Origin: Parahaliea aestuarii
GTDB lineage: Bacteria > Pseudomonadota > Gammaproteobacteria > Pseudomonadales > Halieaceae
Direction of reading: 5' to 3'
NCBI RefSeq assembly: GCF_008064635.1
Contig: NZ_VRYZ01000010.1
Span: forward strand, 102,751 to 166,750
Length of the DNA stretch: 64,000 nt
Positions 9,612-17,759 of this stretch are shown in pieces. Below the pieces are notes generated by a model, which did not search any database, was not told the DNA's origin, and was given only the letters and a program-made list of their open reading frames with translations. Both the position numbers and the translations under genes were made by a program. How positions within the stretch are numbered: position 1 is the stretch's first letter; each line of letters begins with the position of its first letter.

Positions 9612-10799
9612 ATGGGGCTGAACATCTCTGCACATCAGTTGAAGCTGGAACTCGGCGATCCAACGGCTGATCTCGCCGGTCGCTGGACGCGCCCCCTCCT
9701 CTGGGCCTGTATGGCAGCGCTGCTGGCATTTGTGGCGTGGGCTACCTGGGCGACGGTCGACGAGGTGACGCGAGGGCAGGGAAGGGTCGTGCCCAGTACC
9801 CAGCAGCAATCGATCCAGAGCCTGGAAGGTGGCATCGTCAGTGAAATTCCGGTGACGGAAGGGCAGGTAGTGGAAGCGGGCCAGGTGCTGGTCGTACTCG
9901 ATCAAACCCGGTTTCGCAGCGCCTACCTGGAAAGCCGCAGCAAGGCCCAGGGGCTGCGCGCAGCCATTGCACGGCTGGAGGCGGAAGTGTTTGGTGCCGA
10001 ACAGATCGCCCTGGGGGAGCCAGAGATGGCCGGATGGCCGGAAATGGAAACGGAGCAGCGTCTCTTTGCCGCCCGACGCCAGCGCCAGGAAGAGGCGACC
10101 GCCGCCATTCACAGGGAACTGAACGCTGCCCGGCGCCAGGCAGCTGTTGTCCAGCCACTGGTGGCGAAGGCCGCGGTGGGAGAAATGGAACTCCTGCGCT
10201 TGCAGCGGGAAGTGGCCGGGCTGGAAGGGCGTCTTGCAGAGCTTGGCAACGCCTTTGTACAGGATGCCTACACCGAGCTGGCCGACAAGCGAGCCGAGCT
10301 GGCGGCGCTGGAACAGGTGATGGTACAGCGCAATGACCAGTTGCGGCGGACTCGCCTGGTGTCGCCGGTGAGGGGGGTGGTCAACAATATCAGCATTACC
10401 ACCCGCGGCGGTGTCGTTCCGCCCGGCGAGGAGATCATGCAGATTACGCCGCTGGACGACCAGCTCCTGATTGAAACACGTATCTTGCCCCAGGATGTTG
10501 CCTTTATAGCCCCGGGAATGCCGGCAACCGTGCGTATTAGCGCTTACGACTATTCAATCTACGGCGCACTTGAGGGTGAAGTGGCACAGATCAGTTCAGA
10601 TACTCTGGAAGAGCAGACGCCCCGCGGCGAAGAGACGTATTACAGGGTATTGGTGAAGACAACGGCCAATTACCTGCGCCGCAAGAACGAGGCTCTACCG
10701 ATCAAGCCTGGCATGATTGCTGTGGTGGATATCCGAACGGGCGAGCGCAATATTATCAGCTACTTGCTGCGGCCCTTTACGCGGCTGGAACTACGTTAG
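9612..10799 (+). CDS. HlyD-family periplasmic adaptor (LapC-like)
   Basis: 395 aa from the ATG at 9612, which has GGAG 9 nt upstream; a GTG at 9543 that overlaps the ABC gene is an alternative giving 418 aa. A cytoplasmic segment of ~25 residues is followed by one membrane helix (LLWACMAALLAFVAWA), then a biotinyl-lipoyl half (SLEGGIVSEIPVTEGQVV), a long coiled coil, the second lipoyl half (LVSPVRGVVNNI) and the beta-barrel ending in TGERNIISYLLRPF, the usual C-terminal signature of type I adaptors. It bridges the ABC exporter and the TolC-like channel for adhesin export. Confidence 0.88.
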   Translation: MGLNISAHQLKLELGDPTADLAGRWTRPLLWACMAALLAFVAWATWATVDEVTRGQGRVVPSTQQQSIQSLEGGIVSEIPVTEGQVVEAGQVLVVLDQTRFRSAYLESRSKAQGLRAAIARLEAEVFGAEQIALGEPEMAGWPEMETEQRLFAARRQRQEEATAAIHRELNAARRQAAVVQPLVAKAAVGEMELLRLQREVAGLEGRLAELGNAFVQDAYTELADKRAELAALEQVMVQRNDQLRRTRLVSPVRGVVNNISITTRGGVVPPGEEIMQITPLDDQLLIETRILPQDVAFIAPGMPATVRISAYDYSIYGALEGEVAQISSDTLEEQTPRGEETYYRVLVKTTANYLRRKNEALPIKPGMIAVVDIRTGERNIISYLLRPFTRLELR

Positions 10800-10886
10800 G
10801 TCCTTTTGGCAGCGTCTTCTTGACGGCTTCGCGAAGGTTAGCGCGCAGCTTAGATCTGGATGCAGCCAGTCTGAAAGGCGGACAGT

Positions 10887-10914
10887 TTGACATTTCTGAA
10901 AGTTCCACTATTCT
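10887..10914 (+). promoter_or_regulatory. Sigma-70-like promoter for the NfeD/SPFH operon
   Basis: TTGACA (10887-10892), a 16-nt spacer and TATTCT (10909-10914) sit 37 nt before the ATG of the NfeD gene, in an AT-rich gap after the adaptor stop. Confidence 0.55.
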
Positions 10915-10950
10915 TTGTTTGCATATTACGTATGTAAGGATTATATCTGC

Positions 10951-11397
10951 ATGACCATACTGGGTTTCAGTCCCTGGCACCTCTGGATTATCGCTGGCGT
11001 CCTGCTGTTGACCGCGGAAATCTTCGTGCCGGGGTTTGTGCTGGCGGGTCTTGGTTTTGCTGCCCTGTGTGCGGCGCTGGGTCATTTCCTCAGCGGCGAA
11101 CTTGGCTGGGCGCTGGCGGCCTATGTGCTGGGCGCGCTGGTGTTTTTTGTCGGTATCCGGCCCCTGGCCCAGCGTACTTTCATGAAGCCTGACGACAGGC
11201 CACGCTTCGGTATTCACGGCATGGTCGGCAAGCAGGTTACGGTGCTCGACAGCCCCGACGTGGGTGGCGAGTACTACACGGTCTTTCGCGACTCGCGCTG
11301 GGCGCTGGAAAGCGAGGACGATTTAATGGAAGGGGACACCGCCGAAGTGGTCGGTGTGCGCACCTCTACCCTGATTGTAAAGCGGTTGCCGCGCTAA
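10951..11397 (+). CDS. NfeD-like membrane protein
   Basis: 148 aa starting at the ATG preceded by TAAGGA (10935-10940). Three to four hydrophobic helices fill the first ~75 residues (WHLWIIAGVLLL, LAGLGFAALCAALG, VLGALVFFVGI). A C-terminal OB-fold domain follows (GKQVTVLD ... EGDTAEVVGV), the short NfeD1b layout without the protease domain. NfeD proteins pair with SPFH proteins encoded beside them, exactly the arrangement here (next gene 9 nt on). Probable role: membrane-microdomain quality control. Confidence 0.85.
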   Translation: MTILGFSPWHLWIIAGVLLLTAEIFVPGFVLAGLGFAALCAALGHFLSGELGWALAAYVLGALVFFVGIRPLAQRTFMKPDDRPRFGIHGMVGKQVTVLDSPDVGGEYYTVFRDSRWALESEDDLMEGDTAEVVGVRTSTLIVKRLPR

Positions 11398-11406
11398 GGA
11401 GGGCAC

Positions 11407-12414
11407 ATGACTGTTGCAGCAATGGTAATTCTGGGCTTTATCGCCGTTTTTGTAGTCACTCTGCTGGTGAAGGGCATTCGCATCGTGCCGGAGCAGTCGG
11501 TGATGATGATCGAGCGCCTGGGGCGTTACCACAAGACGCTGGAGGCCGGCCTGAACATTATCATCCCGGTGGTGGACCAGCCGCGCCAGATCCCCTGGCG
11601 CCGTACGGTGAAGGTGGAGGGCCACAAGTTCTTCGAAGTCACCACGATCACCAACCTCGATTTGCGCGAGCAGGTCTATGACTTTCCGTCGCAGTCGGTG
11701 ATTACCCGGGACAACGTGGGCATCCAGGTGGACGCGGTGGTCTATTTCCAGATCACCGTCGCCCGCGATGCGGTGTACGAAATCGAGAACCTGCCGATTG
11801 CGCTGGAAACCCTGACCCAGACCACCCTGCGTAACGTGATCGGCGAGATGGACCTGGATGACACCCTCACGTCGCGGGAAAAAATCAACGCCAGCCTGGT
11901 GGAAACCATTGGTTCCGCCGCCCAGTCCTGGGGCATAAAGGTCAACCGGGTGGAAGTGCAGGACATCATTCCGCCGGCCGATGTGCTCTCCGCCATGGAG
12001 CAGCAGATGAAGGCCGAGCGCGAGCGCCGCGCCCGGGTGACAGAGGCCGAGGGCTTCAAGCGCGCGGAAGTGCTGCGAGCGGAGGGTGAGCGCGATGCGC
12101 GCATCGCCACCGCGGAAGGCGAACAGCGCGCCTTCGTGCTGGAGGCCGAGGGTGAGGCCGCCGCGATCGAGCGCCTGGCGCTGGCGGAGCAGCGCAAGCT
12201 GCAACTGGTCAAGGATGTGATGCAGGCGGATTTTGCCGACTACCTGATTGGCCTGCGCTACATGGAAACCCTCGACCAGATGGCCAAGAACGAGAATGTC
12301 GTGTGGATGCCGCACAGCGCTACCGACCTTGCCTCCTTCATCGGTGGCTACCGACACCTGCTGGAGAATGGCAAGCCGGGCATCGCGCCCCCTGTCGAGG
12401 GCGGCCGTGAGTAA
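11407..12414 (+). CDS. SPFH/band 7 (stomatin-like) protein
   Basis: 335 aa with an AAGGAGGG ribosome site directly upstream. One N-terminal membrane helix (residues 3-25), then the SPFH domain: VPEQSVMMIERLGRY, VKVEGHKFFEVTT, SVITRDNVGIQVDAVVYF and REKINASL are all conserved stomatin/QmcA motifs. A charged helical region rich in Glu-Ala repeats (QQMKAERERRARVTEAEG) drives oligomerisation in relatives. It likely forms a ring-like scaffold at the inner membrane with the NfeD protein. The last codons overlap the next gene. Confidence 0.9.
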   Translation: MTVAAMVILGFIAVFVVTLLVKGIRIVPEQSVMMIERLGRYHKTLEAGLNIIIPVVDQPRQIPWRRTVKVEGHKFFEVTTITNLDLREQVYDFPSQSVITRDNVGIQVDAVVYFQITVARDAVYEIENLPIALETLTQTTLRNVIGEMDLDDTLTSREKINASLVETIGSAAQSWGIKVNRVEVQDIIPPADVLSAMEQQMKAERERRARVTEAEGFKRAEVLRAEGERDARIATAEGEQRAFVLEAEGEAAAIERLALAEQRKLQLVKDVMQADFADYLIGLRYMETLDQMAKNENVVWMPHSATDLASFIGGYRHLLENGKPGIAPPVEGGRE

Positions 12415-12784
12415 TTCCAGCGGCCATCCCGGCGCCCTGCTGGATGCCCTGGTGCTGCAGCCGGGAGCGTGCTCCCAGTCGCAGCTGGCCCGGATGCTGG
12501 GTTTCAATCAGCCGCAACCAGTCAACGAGCTGATCAAGGGCAAGCGCAATATCACCCCGAAAATGGCGCTGTTGCTGGAAAGGGTGACCGCTGGCGCCTA
12601 TCCGGCGGAGTTCTGGTTGCTCGCGCAGATGCGCTGGGACGTGGCCCAGGCGCGCGAGGGGCTGTCGCCTTCGCGCCTGGGCCTGGTGCAATCGCTGACG
12701 CTTGCCGAAGGTGCAGTGGACAAGCTGGAAGGACCCGTACTCGCACTGCTGGGGCTTGCCGAGGAACTGAAAGCCTCCCGCTAG
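12407..12784 (+). CDS. HigA-like HTH protein, no toxin partner
   Basis: 125 aa from a GTG that overlaps the SPFH stop, with GAGG 7 nt upstream. The region HPGALLDALV ... SQSQLARMLGF ... VNELIKGKRNITPKMALLLERV ... AEFWLLAQ is the HigA/VapI-type helix-turn-helix. No HigB-like gene lies on either side, and the overlap with the SPFH gene suggests it is expressed as the last member of that operon. It may be an autoregulator or an orphan antitoxin; I cannot decide from sequence. Confidence 0.75.
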   Translation: MSNSSGHPGALLDALVLQPGACSQSQLARMLGFNQPQPVNELIKGKRNITPKMALLLERVTAGAYPAEFWLLAQMRWDVAQAREGLSPSRLGLVQSLTLAEGAVDKLEGPVLALLGLAEELKASR

Positions 12785-12856
12785 GGCAAATGTTCGCGAA
12801 TCCCGGAATGTTGTATAGCTGATGGGCGCAAGCGTCCGGCCAGCACAGATGGCGAC

Positions 12857-14926
12857 TCACATCGCCTGCGCCACTTCCGCCTTGCGAATCAACTGCACCA
12901 GCTCTGCCCGGTAACCGTAGGGATCGTCTCCCCGGTTCGCCTGGGCCAGTTGCAGCGCATCGCTGTAATTCCAGTCGGCCGTGTACTTGCCGCCCCTCAA
13001 CAGTTCTCCAAAGCCGGCGACTGCGCTGGCAAAGCGGGCTTCCCGCAGTTGCGCGGCGTCTGCTGGGTCTGCATCGATGCGAATGGGGCGACTGATCAAC
13101 TTTGAGTCCTGTTCCCCGGGCAGTTTGTAGCGCAGTTTCAGAAAGCCGTACTCACTGCCTTTGCCACTGCCTGCTGCGGCCTGCTCGCGGTAGCGAGAGG
13201 GCTCGTAGACAGCGCTGTCGCTGCCCGCCGGGGTGATCTCATAGATAGCGGTAACGCTGTGGCCGGCGCCGATATCGCCGGCATCCACCGCATCGTTGTT
13301 GAAGTCCTCTTCTGCCAATTGCCGGGTTTCATAGCCCAGCAGGCGATATTCGCTCACCGTTTGCGGGTTGAATTCCACCTGGATTTTGACGTCGTTGGCG
13401 ATGGGGAAGAGGGCGGAGGTGGCTTCGTGCACCAGCACTTTCTGGGCTTCGCCGAGGGTGTCGATGTAGGCGGCCACGCCGTTGCCGTTCTGGGCCAGTT
13501 GCTGCATCAGCGCATCGTGGTAGTTGCCCTGGCCGAAGCCGAGCACCGAGAGGTACACCCCGGCATCGCGCTTGCGCTCGACAAAGCCCTTGAGTTCCTC
13601 GGGGTTATGGATGCCGACGTTGAAGTCGCCGTCGGTGGCCAGCACCACCCGGTTCACACCGTCCTCGACAAACTGTGATTCGGCCACCTGGTAGGCGAGC
13701 TGGATGCCCGCGGCGCCCGCGGTCGAACCGCCGGCCTGCAGCCGGTTCAGGGCGTCGAGAATTTTCTGCTTCTCCTTCACCGGCGTGGGTTCCAGTACCG
13801 TGCCTGCGGCGCCGGCGTAGACCACGATGGACACCGTGTCTTCCGCTTGCAGCCGGGACAACAGCAGGGCCATGGACTGCTTCACCAGCGGCAGTTTGTC
13901 CGGGCTGTTCATGGAGCCGGAGACATCCAGCAGGAACACCAGGTTGGAGCGCGGCTGGGCGCCCTGCAACTCAAAGCCCTGGATGCCGATATGCACCAGC
14001 TTGTTGCCCGTCTTCCACGGGGAGTCCAGCACCGACACCGTAGTGCTGAAGGGCGCCTCGCGCCCCGTGGGCAGCGGGTAGTCGTAGGGGAAGTAGTTGA
14101 TCATCTCCTCCACCCGCACCGCCGCTTTTTGCGGCAGCACGCCCTGATTCAGCATGCGCCGCACGAAGCTGTAGGCCGCGGTATCCACGTCGATGGAGAA
14201 GGTGGAGACCGGTTCATCGGCTACCCGCTTGACCGGGTTGGCGTCCGCAGTGGTGAAGCGGTCGCGGCCGCTGTCTTGGTAGCCGGGGGCCACGATGCCT
14301 TCCAGTGGCGAAGCGGCAGCGGCCATCGCGGGCGCCGGTGCGCGCTTCATTCCGGTAACGATAACCTCCTCCGCCCGGCTGGTGGCTGCATCCGCCGCAG
14401 CCCGGCTGTTCAGCTTGGGACGGGGCGCACTGGATTCGGGGGTGACCACATTGGCCCTCGATCCGGAAAACGCGCGTGACGACTCCTCAACCTGCAGCTC
14501 AATGCGGGGCGCGGCGCTGGCGACAGCCTCCTCCAGCGCGCTGTCTCTTGCGGCCCTGGTTGCGTCGCCGCCCTTGAGAGCGGTTTCGTTGACGGGCGGC
14601 GTGTCCATACCGCCCTGCCAAGGCACCTGCGTGGTGATAAAAACACCCAGCACCAGCACGGCGGCACTGGCCAGGCCGCTGTAGACCCAGCGCTGGAGGG
14701 GGGACGAGCTTGCGGTGAAAAGGTTCATGATCTTGCTCCCTTGGGATGTTCGGTCGGGAGTAAGACGTTCGCTGTCGGCATTTCCTTGGGTCTGGCTGGC
14801 TGTCTTTTCGTGTGCGTGTTCTTCGTCGAAGGCCGCCATGGCCGCGGCGACGGCGCGCTGCCGTGCCTCTTCTGCCGGCGCGCCTTCGCGGCGGGACAAC
14901 AGTTGCTTGAGTTCCTCGTCGTTCAT
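12857..14926 (-). CDS. Membrane-anchored VWA-domain protein (YfbK-like)
   Basis: 689 aa. Residues ~1-65 are charged and cytoplasmic, followed by one membrane helix (~81-100, SGLASAAVLVLGVFITT) and a low-complexity linker. Then come the VWA N-terminal domain (~230-320, DTAAYSFVRR, AAVRVEEMINYFPYDY), the VWA domain with a complete MIDAS (LLDVSGSM; later ATDGDFN), and the YfbK-type C-terminal domain (EFNPQTVSEYRLLGYE). The ATG overlaps the stop of the sigma-factor gene by four bases (ATGA), so the pair is coupled. The arrangement of short cytoplasmic tail, single helix and large periplasmic sensor resembles an anti-sigma factor, but no recognised zinc anti-sigma motif is present in the tail. Confidence 0.85.
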   Translation of the reverse strand: MNDEELKQLLSRREGAPAEEARQRAVAAAMAAFDEEHAHEKTASQTQGNADSERLTPDRTSQGSKIMNLFTASSSPLQRWVYSGLASAAVLVLGVFITTQVPWQGGMDTPPVNETALKGGDATRAARDSALEEAVASAAPRIELQVEESSRAFSGSRANVVTPESSAPRPKLNSRAAADAATSRAEEVIVTGMKRAPAPAMAAAASPLEGIVAPGYQDSGRDRFTTADANPVKRVADEPVSTFSIDVDTAAYSFVRRMLNQGVLPQKAAVRVEEMINYFPYDYPLPTGREAPFSTTVSVLDSPWKTGNKLVHIGIQGFELQGAQPRSNLVFLLDVSGSMNSPDKLPLVKQSMALLLSRLQAEDTVSIVVYAGAAGTVLEPTPVKEKQKILDALNRLQAGGSTAGAAGIQLAYQVAESQFVEDGVNRVVLATDGDFNVGIHNPEELKGFVERKRDAGVYLSVLGFGQGNYHDALMQQLAQNGNGVAAYIDTLGEAQKVLVHEATSALFPIANDVKIQVEFNPQTVSEYRLLGYETRQLAEEDFNNDAVDAGDIGAGHSVTAIYEITPAGSDSAVYEPSRYREQAAAGSGKGSEYGFLKLRYKLPGEQDSKLISRPIRIDADPADAAQLREARFASAVAGFGELLRGGKYTADWNYSDALQLAQANRGDDPYGYRAELVQLIRKAEVAQAM

Positions 14927-15447
14927 ACCTCAACTCCCGGCTGATGCTCGCGCTGCAGCCGTTTGCGGATTTCATGCAGGCGCCAGGACACGGTGGATTC
15001 CTTCACCTCCAGCACTGCCGCGGCCTCGGCATGGCTGAAGCCTTCTCCCAGAACCAGTACCAGGGTTTCGCAGTAGCCCTCGCCCATGGCCTGCACCCGG
15101 GCCATTACCTGGCGCAGCAACAGTGCGCTGTCGGGACTTTCTTCGTAGACGGGCTCGGCGCTGTCGATGGGTTCCGCGGGCCTGCGGGCGCGCTGCCAGT
15201 CCAGGGCGCAGTTCACCACCAGCCGGTACAGCCAGGTGGTGAAGGCGGCCTGGAAGCGGAATTGCCCCAGTGAGCGGGCGAGTTTGATGCAGGCCTGCTG
15301 GGTGATGTCTTCGGCGTCGGCGCGCTGGCCACAGTATTTCAGGGCAAAGCGGTACATCGAGGCATAGTGATCCTCCACCAGGCGCGAGAACGCTTCCCGG
15401 TCACCGCGCTGGGCGCGTCTGATCCTGTCTTCCAGCTCGCTGCTCAT
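14923..15447 (-). CDS. ECF RNA polymerase sigma factor
   Basis: 174 aa from the ATG at 15447; an upstream ATG at 15492 would add 15 residues and has AAGGA unusually close. Region 2 is clear (AQRGDREAFSRLVEDHY, YCGQRADAEDITQQACIKLARSL, FTTWLYRLVVNCALDW) and region 4 has the HTH GFSHAEAAAVLEVKESTVSWRLHEIRKRL. It should direct polymerase to a small regulon, probably including its own operon. The four-base overlap with the VWA gene implies the latter controls or reports to it. Confidence 0.9.
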   Translation of the reverse strand: MSSELEDRIRRAQRGDREAFSRLVEDHYASMYRFALKYCGQRADAEDITQQACIKLARSLGQFRFQAAFTTWLYRLVVNCALDWQRARRPAEPIDSAEPVYEESPDSALLLRQVMARVQAMGEGYCETLVLVLGEGFSHAEAAAVLEVKESTVSWRLHEIRKRLQREHQPGVEV

Positions 15448-15514
15448 GGCCGGCCTGTGGCTGTTTCTATCTTGGACGGAGCGGCGTGCCATTTCCTTGG
15501 CCCGCTGGCGAAAT

Positions 15515-16378
15515 TTACTGCTCGACCGGCATGAACACGCCGGTGTGGCGGGTCAGCACTTCCTCGGTGTTCGCTTCCACATCCAGTATTTTATGCGGCC
15601 ACCAGGTCAGGTTGGCGCCCACGTAGCCGTTCAGGGCCACCGGAATGGCGAAGTAGCGGGTTTCGGTGGTGTCGCTGCGCAGGTAGCTGCTTTCGGCCAT
15701 TTCATCTTCGTAGACGTAGGAACGGGTCTCGCGGCGATCCTTGCCGTAGTCGGCGGGGTTGGATTTGACCGCGACCCGCTCGCCCTCGCGGTTCTCTGCG
15801 GTCAGGGTGGTGACGCGGCGCAGATCCTTGTCGATCTCCACCTTCGCGAAGTGCATGCCACGGCTGCGATTTTCCAGCAGGGACAGGGTCAGCTCGGGGG
15901 CCTTGTTCTCGGCGATATTGCGCGGGCAGCGGCCGGGATCGAAAGCGAAGGTGGCGGTGGTCACACGGTAGTCCTCGCCGCTGTCCTTGCCCTTGCCGTC
16001 GCGGCTTTCCAGTTGCTTCAGCTTGCCCACCCCGCTGCGGCAGTACTTGCCCAGCAGGTCGAAGGCGGGGCTGTCCGGGCTGCGGTGAAAGCTGATATGC
16101 AGGCTGTGATCCACGGTTGCCACCTGCAGGTAGATGTCCTTGAGCGGGTCGCCGTGGGTATCGCAGTCGCGGCAGGGATTGATGTTGAGGTCGTCCAGCG
16201 GGCTGGCGCTGAGGGCGGTATCAAAGGCGCCCTGGTAGAACCCGAGGAAGGGGGCGACCGCCTGCTGTTCGCGCTTGTTCAGGCTCTCGCCCGCCAGGGT
16301 CAGAGCGGGTATCAGCGCGAGAGAGGTCAATGTCAGGCGGGCGCTTCCCGCCCGTCTCGCCAGGGTCCGGATTGTCAT
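15515..16378 (-). CDS. Exported protein of unknown function
   Basis: 287 aa from the ATG at 16378, which has AGGA 10 nt upstream. Residues 1-~30 form a signal peptide (TSLALIPALTLAG). I do not recognise the family. The mature protein has a CxxC (NPCRDCDTHGD) near its start, two more Cys (GKYCRSG; PGRCPRN), and is mostly predicted beta (VDHSLHISFHRS, TRSYVYEDEMAES, ETRYFAIPVALNGY). The pattern suggests a soluble periplasmic beta-barrel or lipocalin-like protein stabilised by disulfides. It is 68 nt downstream of the sigma-factor gene start on the same strand and could share regulation. Confidence 0.7.
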   Translation of the reverse strand: MTIRTLARRAGSARLTLTSLALIPALTLAGESLNKREQQAVAPFLGFYQGAFDTALSASPLDDLNINPCRDCDTHGDPLKDIYLQVATVDHSLHISFHRSPDSPAFDLLGKYCRSGVGKLKQLESRDGKGKDSGEDYRVTTATFAFDPGRCPRNIAENKAPELTLSLLENRSRGMHFAKVEIDKDLRRVTTLTAENREGERVAVKSNPADYGKDRRETRSYVYEDEMAESSYLRSDTTETRYFAIPVALNGYVGANLTWWPHKILDVEANTEEVLTRHTGVFMPVEQ

Positions 16379-16482
16379 AACTGTGCATCCTGCATTGTCT
16401 CGGGTATTCAATCGGTTAAGACCAGCCGCGTGTTGCAATGTTCAACCACCGCAGAATCCATTGTTTTATCCGGACAGAATGG

Positions 16483-16502
16483 ACCCCCGCCTGCGCGGGG
16501 GT
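16483..16502. repeat. Strong GC hairpin between two minus-strand genes
   Basis: ACCCCCGC and GCGGGGGT form a perfect 8-bp stem with a 4-nt CTGC loop, 13 nt past the stop of the cysteine synthase gene. Followed by no T-run on either strand. This GGACCCCCGCCTGCGCGGGGG form is the sort of dispersed intergenic hairpin seen in many GC-rich proteobacteria; it may also end the cysteine synthase transcript. Confidence 0.45.
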
Positions 16503-16515
16503 GACGTCATCGTCC

Positions 16516-17520
16516 CTAGCTCGCCATCCATTCGGGGAAAGGCAGTTTGTGGCGCATCAGGAACTCCGGGTTGAACAGCTTGCTGTGGTAGCGGCTGCCG
16601 GCATCGCAAAGGATGGTCACGATGGTGTGGCCGGGGCCGAGCTCTCGCGCCAGGGCGACCGCGCCGGCGATGTTGATGCCGGAGGAACCGCCCACGGAAA
16701 TACCCTCGCGCTTGAGCAGGTTGAAGGCGAAGGGCAGGGCGGTGTCATCATCGATCTGGCAGCTGAAGTCGAGGGCCAGGCCCTCGAGGTTGCCCGGCAC
16801 GAAGGACACACCGATGCCCTCCGCGATGGACTGGCCCTCTCCTTGCAGAGGGCCGCCATTGAAATGGCTGAACAGGGCGGAGCCGGCGGGGTCCACCAGG
16901 CCGATTTTTACGGAGGGCTTATGGGCGCGCAGGGCGTCCGCCACGCCGGCCAGTGTGCCGCCGGTGCCGACGGCGCAGATAAAGCCATCGACATCGCCGC
17001 TGGTCTGGCGCCAGATTTCCTGGCCGGTGGTGTCGCGGTGGACCTGCCGGTTGGCGGGGTTGTCGAATTGCTGTGCCCAGATGGCACCGTTGGGTTCGGA
17101 GTGAGCCCGCCCCTCGGCCACCTTGCACGCGGTGTGAATGTAGTGCTGGCTGCTGCTGTAGGGGGCGTTGGGCACCAGAATCAGGTCCGCCCCGAGCATC
17201 TCCAGCTGGTTGATTTTCTCCGGGCTGGCGGTCTGGGGCATGACGATGACGGACTGGTAGCCGAGGGCGTTGGCCACCAGCGTCAGCCCGATGCCGGTAT
17301 TGCCCGCGGTGCCCTCCACGATCACGCCGCCCGGGCGCAACTCGCCGGAGGCCTGGGCGGCGCGGACGATGCCGAGCGCGGTGCGGTCCTTGATCGAGCC
17401 GCCGGGGTTCATGAACTCGGCCTTGCCGTAAATCTGGCAGCCGGTGAGTTCCGAGGCCTCCCGCAGGTACAGCAGCGGGGTGTTGCCAATAAGATCCGCA
17501 ATGCCGGTTTGTTGTGTCAT
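16516..17520 (-). CDS. Cysteine synthase family PLP enzyme
   Basis: 334 aa from the ATG at 17520 with GAGGAG 8 nt upstream. Fold-type II PLP features are clear: GNTPLLYL, the lysine motif NPGGSIKDRTA (Lys forms the Schiff base), the substrate loop EGTAGNTGIG, the phosphate-binding AVGTGGTLAG, and GISVGGSSGINIAGA near the end. It should condense O-acetylserine with sulfide to make cysteine. The substrate loop is T-A-G-N-T rather than T-S-G-N-T, and the helical insert is long, so it belongs to a less studied branch and could act on another beta-substituted serine. Confidence 0.85.
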   Translation of the reverse strand: MTQQTGIADLIGNTPLLYLREASELTGCQIYGKAEFMNPGGSIKDRTALGIVRAAQASGELRPGGVIVEGTAGNTGIGLTLVANALGYQSVIVMPQTASPEKINQLEMLGADLILVPNAPYSSSQHYIHTACKVAEGRAHSEPNGAIWAQQFDNPANRQVHRDTTGQEIWRQTSGDVDGFICAVGTGGTLAGVADALRAHKPSVKIGLVDPAGSALFSHFNGGPLQGEGQSIAEGIGVSFVPGNLEGLALDFSCQIDDDTALPFAFNLLKREGISVGGSSGINIAGAVALARELGPGHTIVTILCDAGSRYHSKLFNPEFLMRHKLPFPEWMAS

Positions 17521-17759
17521 GGGCGCGCTCTCCTCACCGGAATCTGTCCTGATAATGGCACTCTTTGCCGGGCTTGCCCAGCCGGTGGCAGTATCGCCCG
17601 GGTCAGCCGCCAGACCGGCGGCGTACGCGCCCTGGACTGGGTTCGCGATCTCACCGCTGGTAAAGTGGTGGACAATATTCACTGTGCTGTGCCCTGTGGC
17701 CAGCCACACAATGCAGCGGGTGGCCAGGCATCAGCGGCCGCCCCGGAAGGGTCGTAATC

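Noticed and set aside
12407..12784. HigBA toxin-antitoxin pair
   Set aside because: No HigB-like gene on either side of the HigA-like gene.
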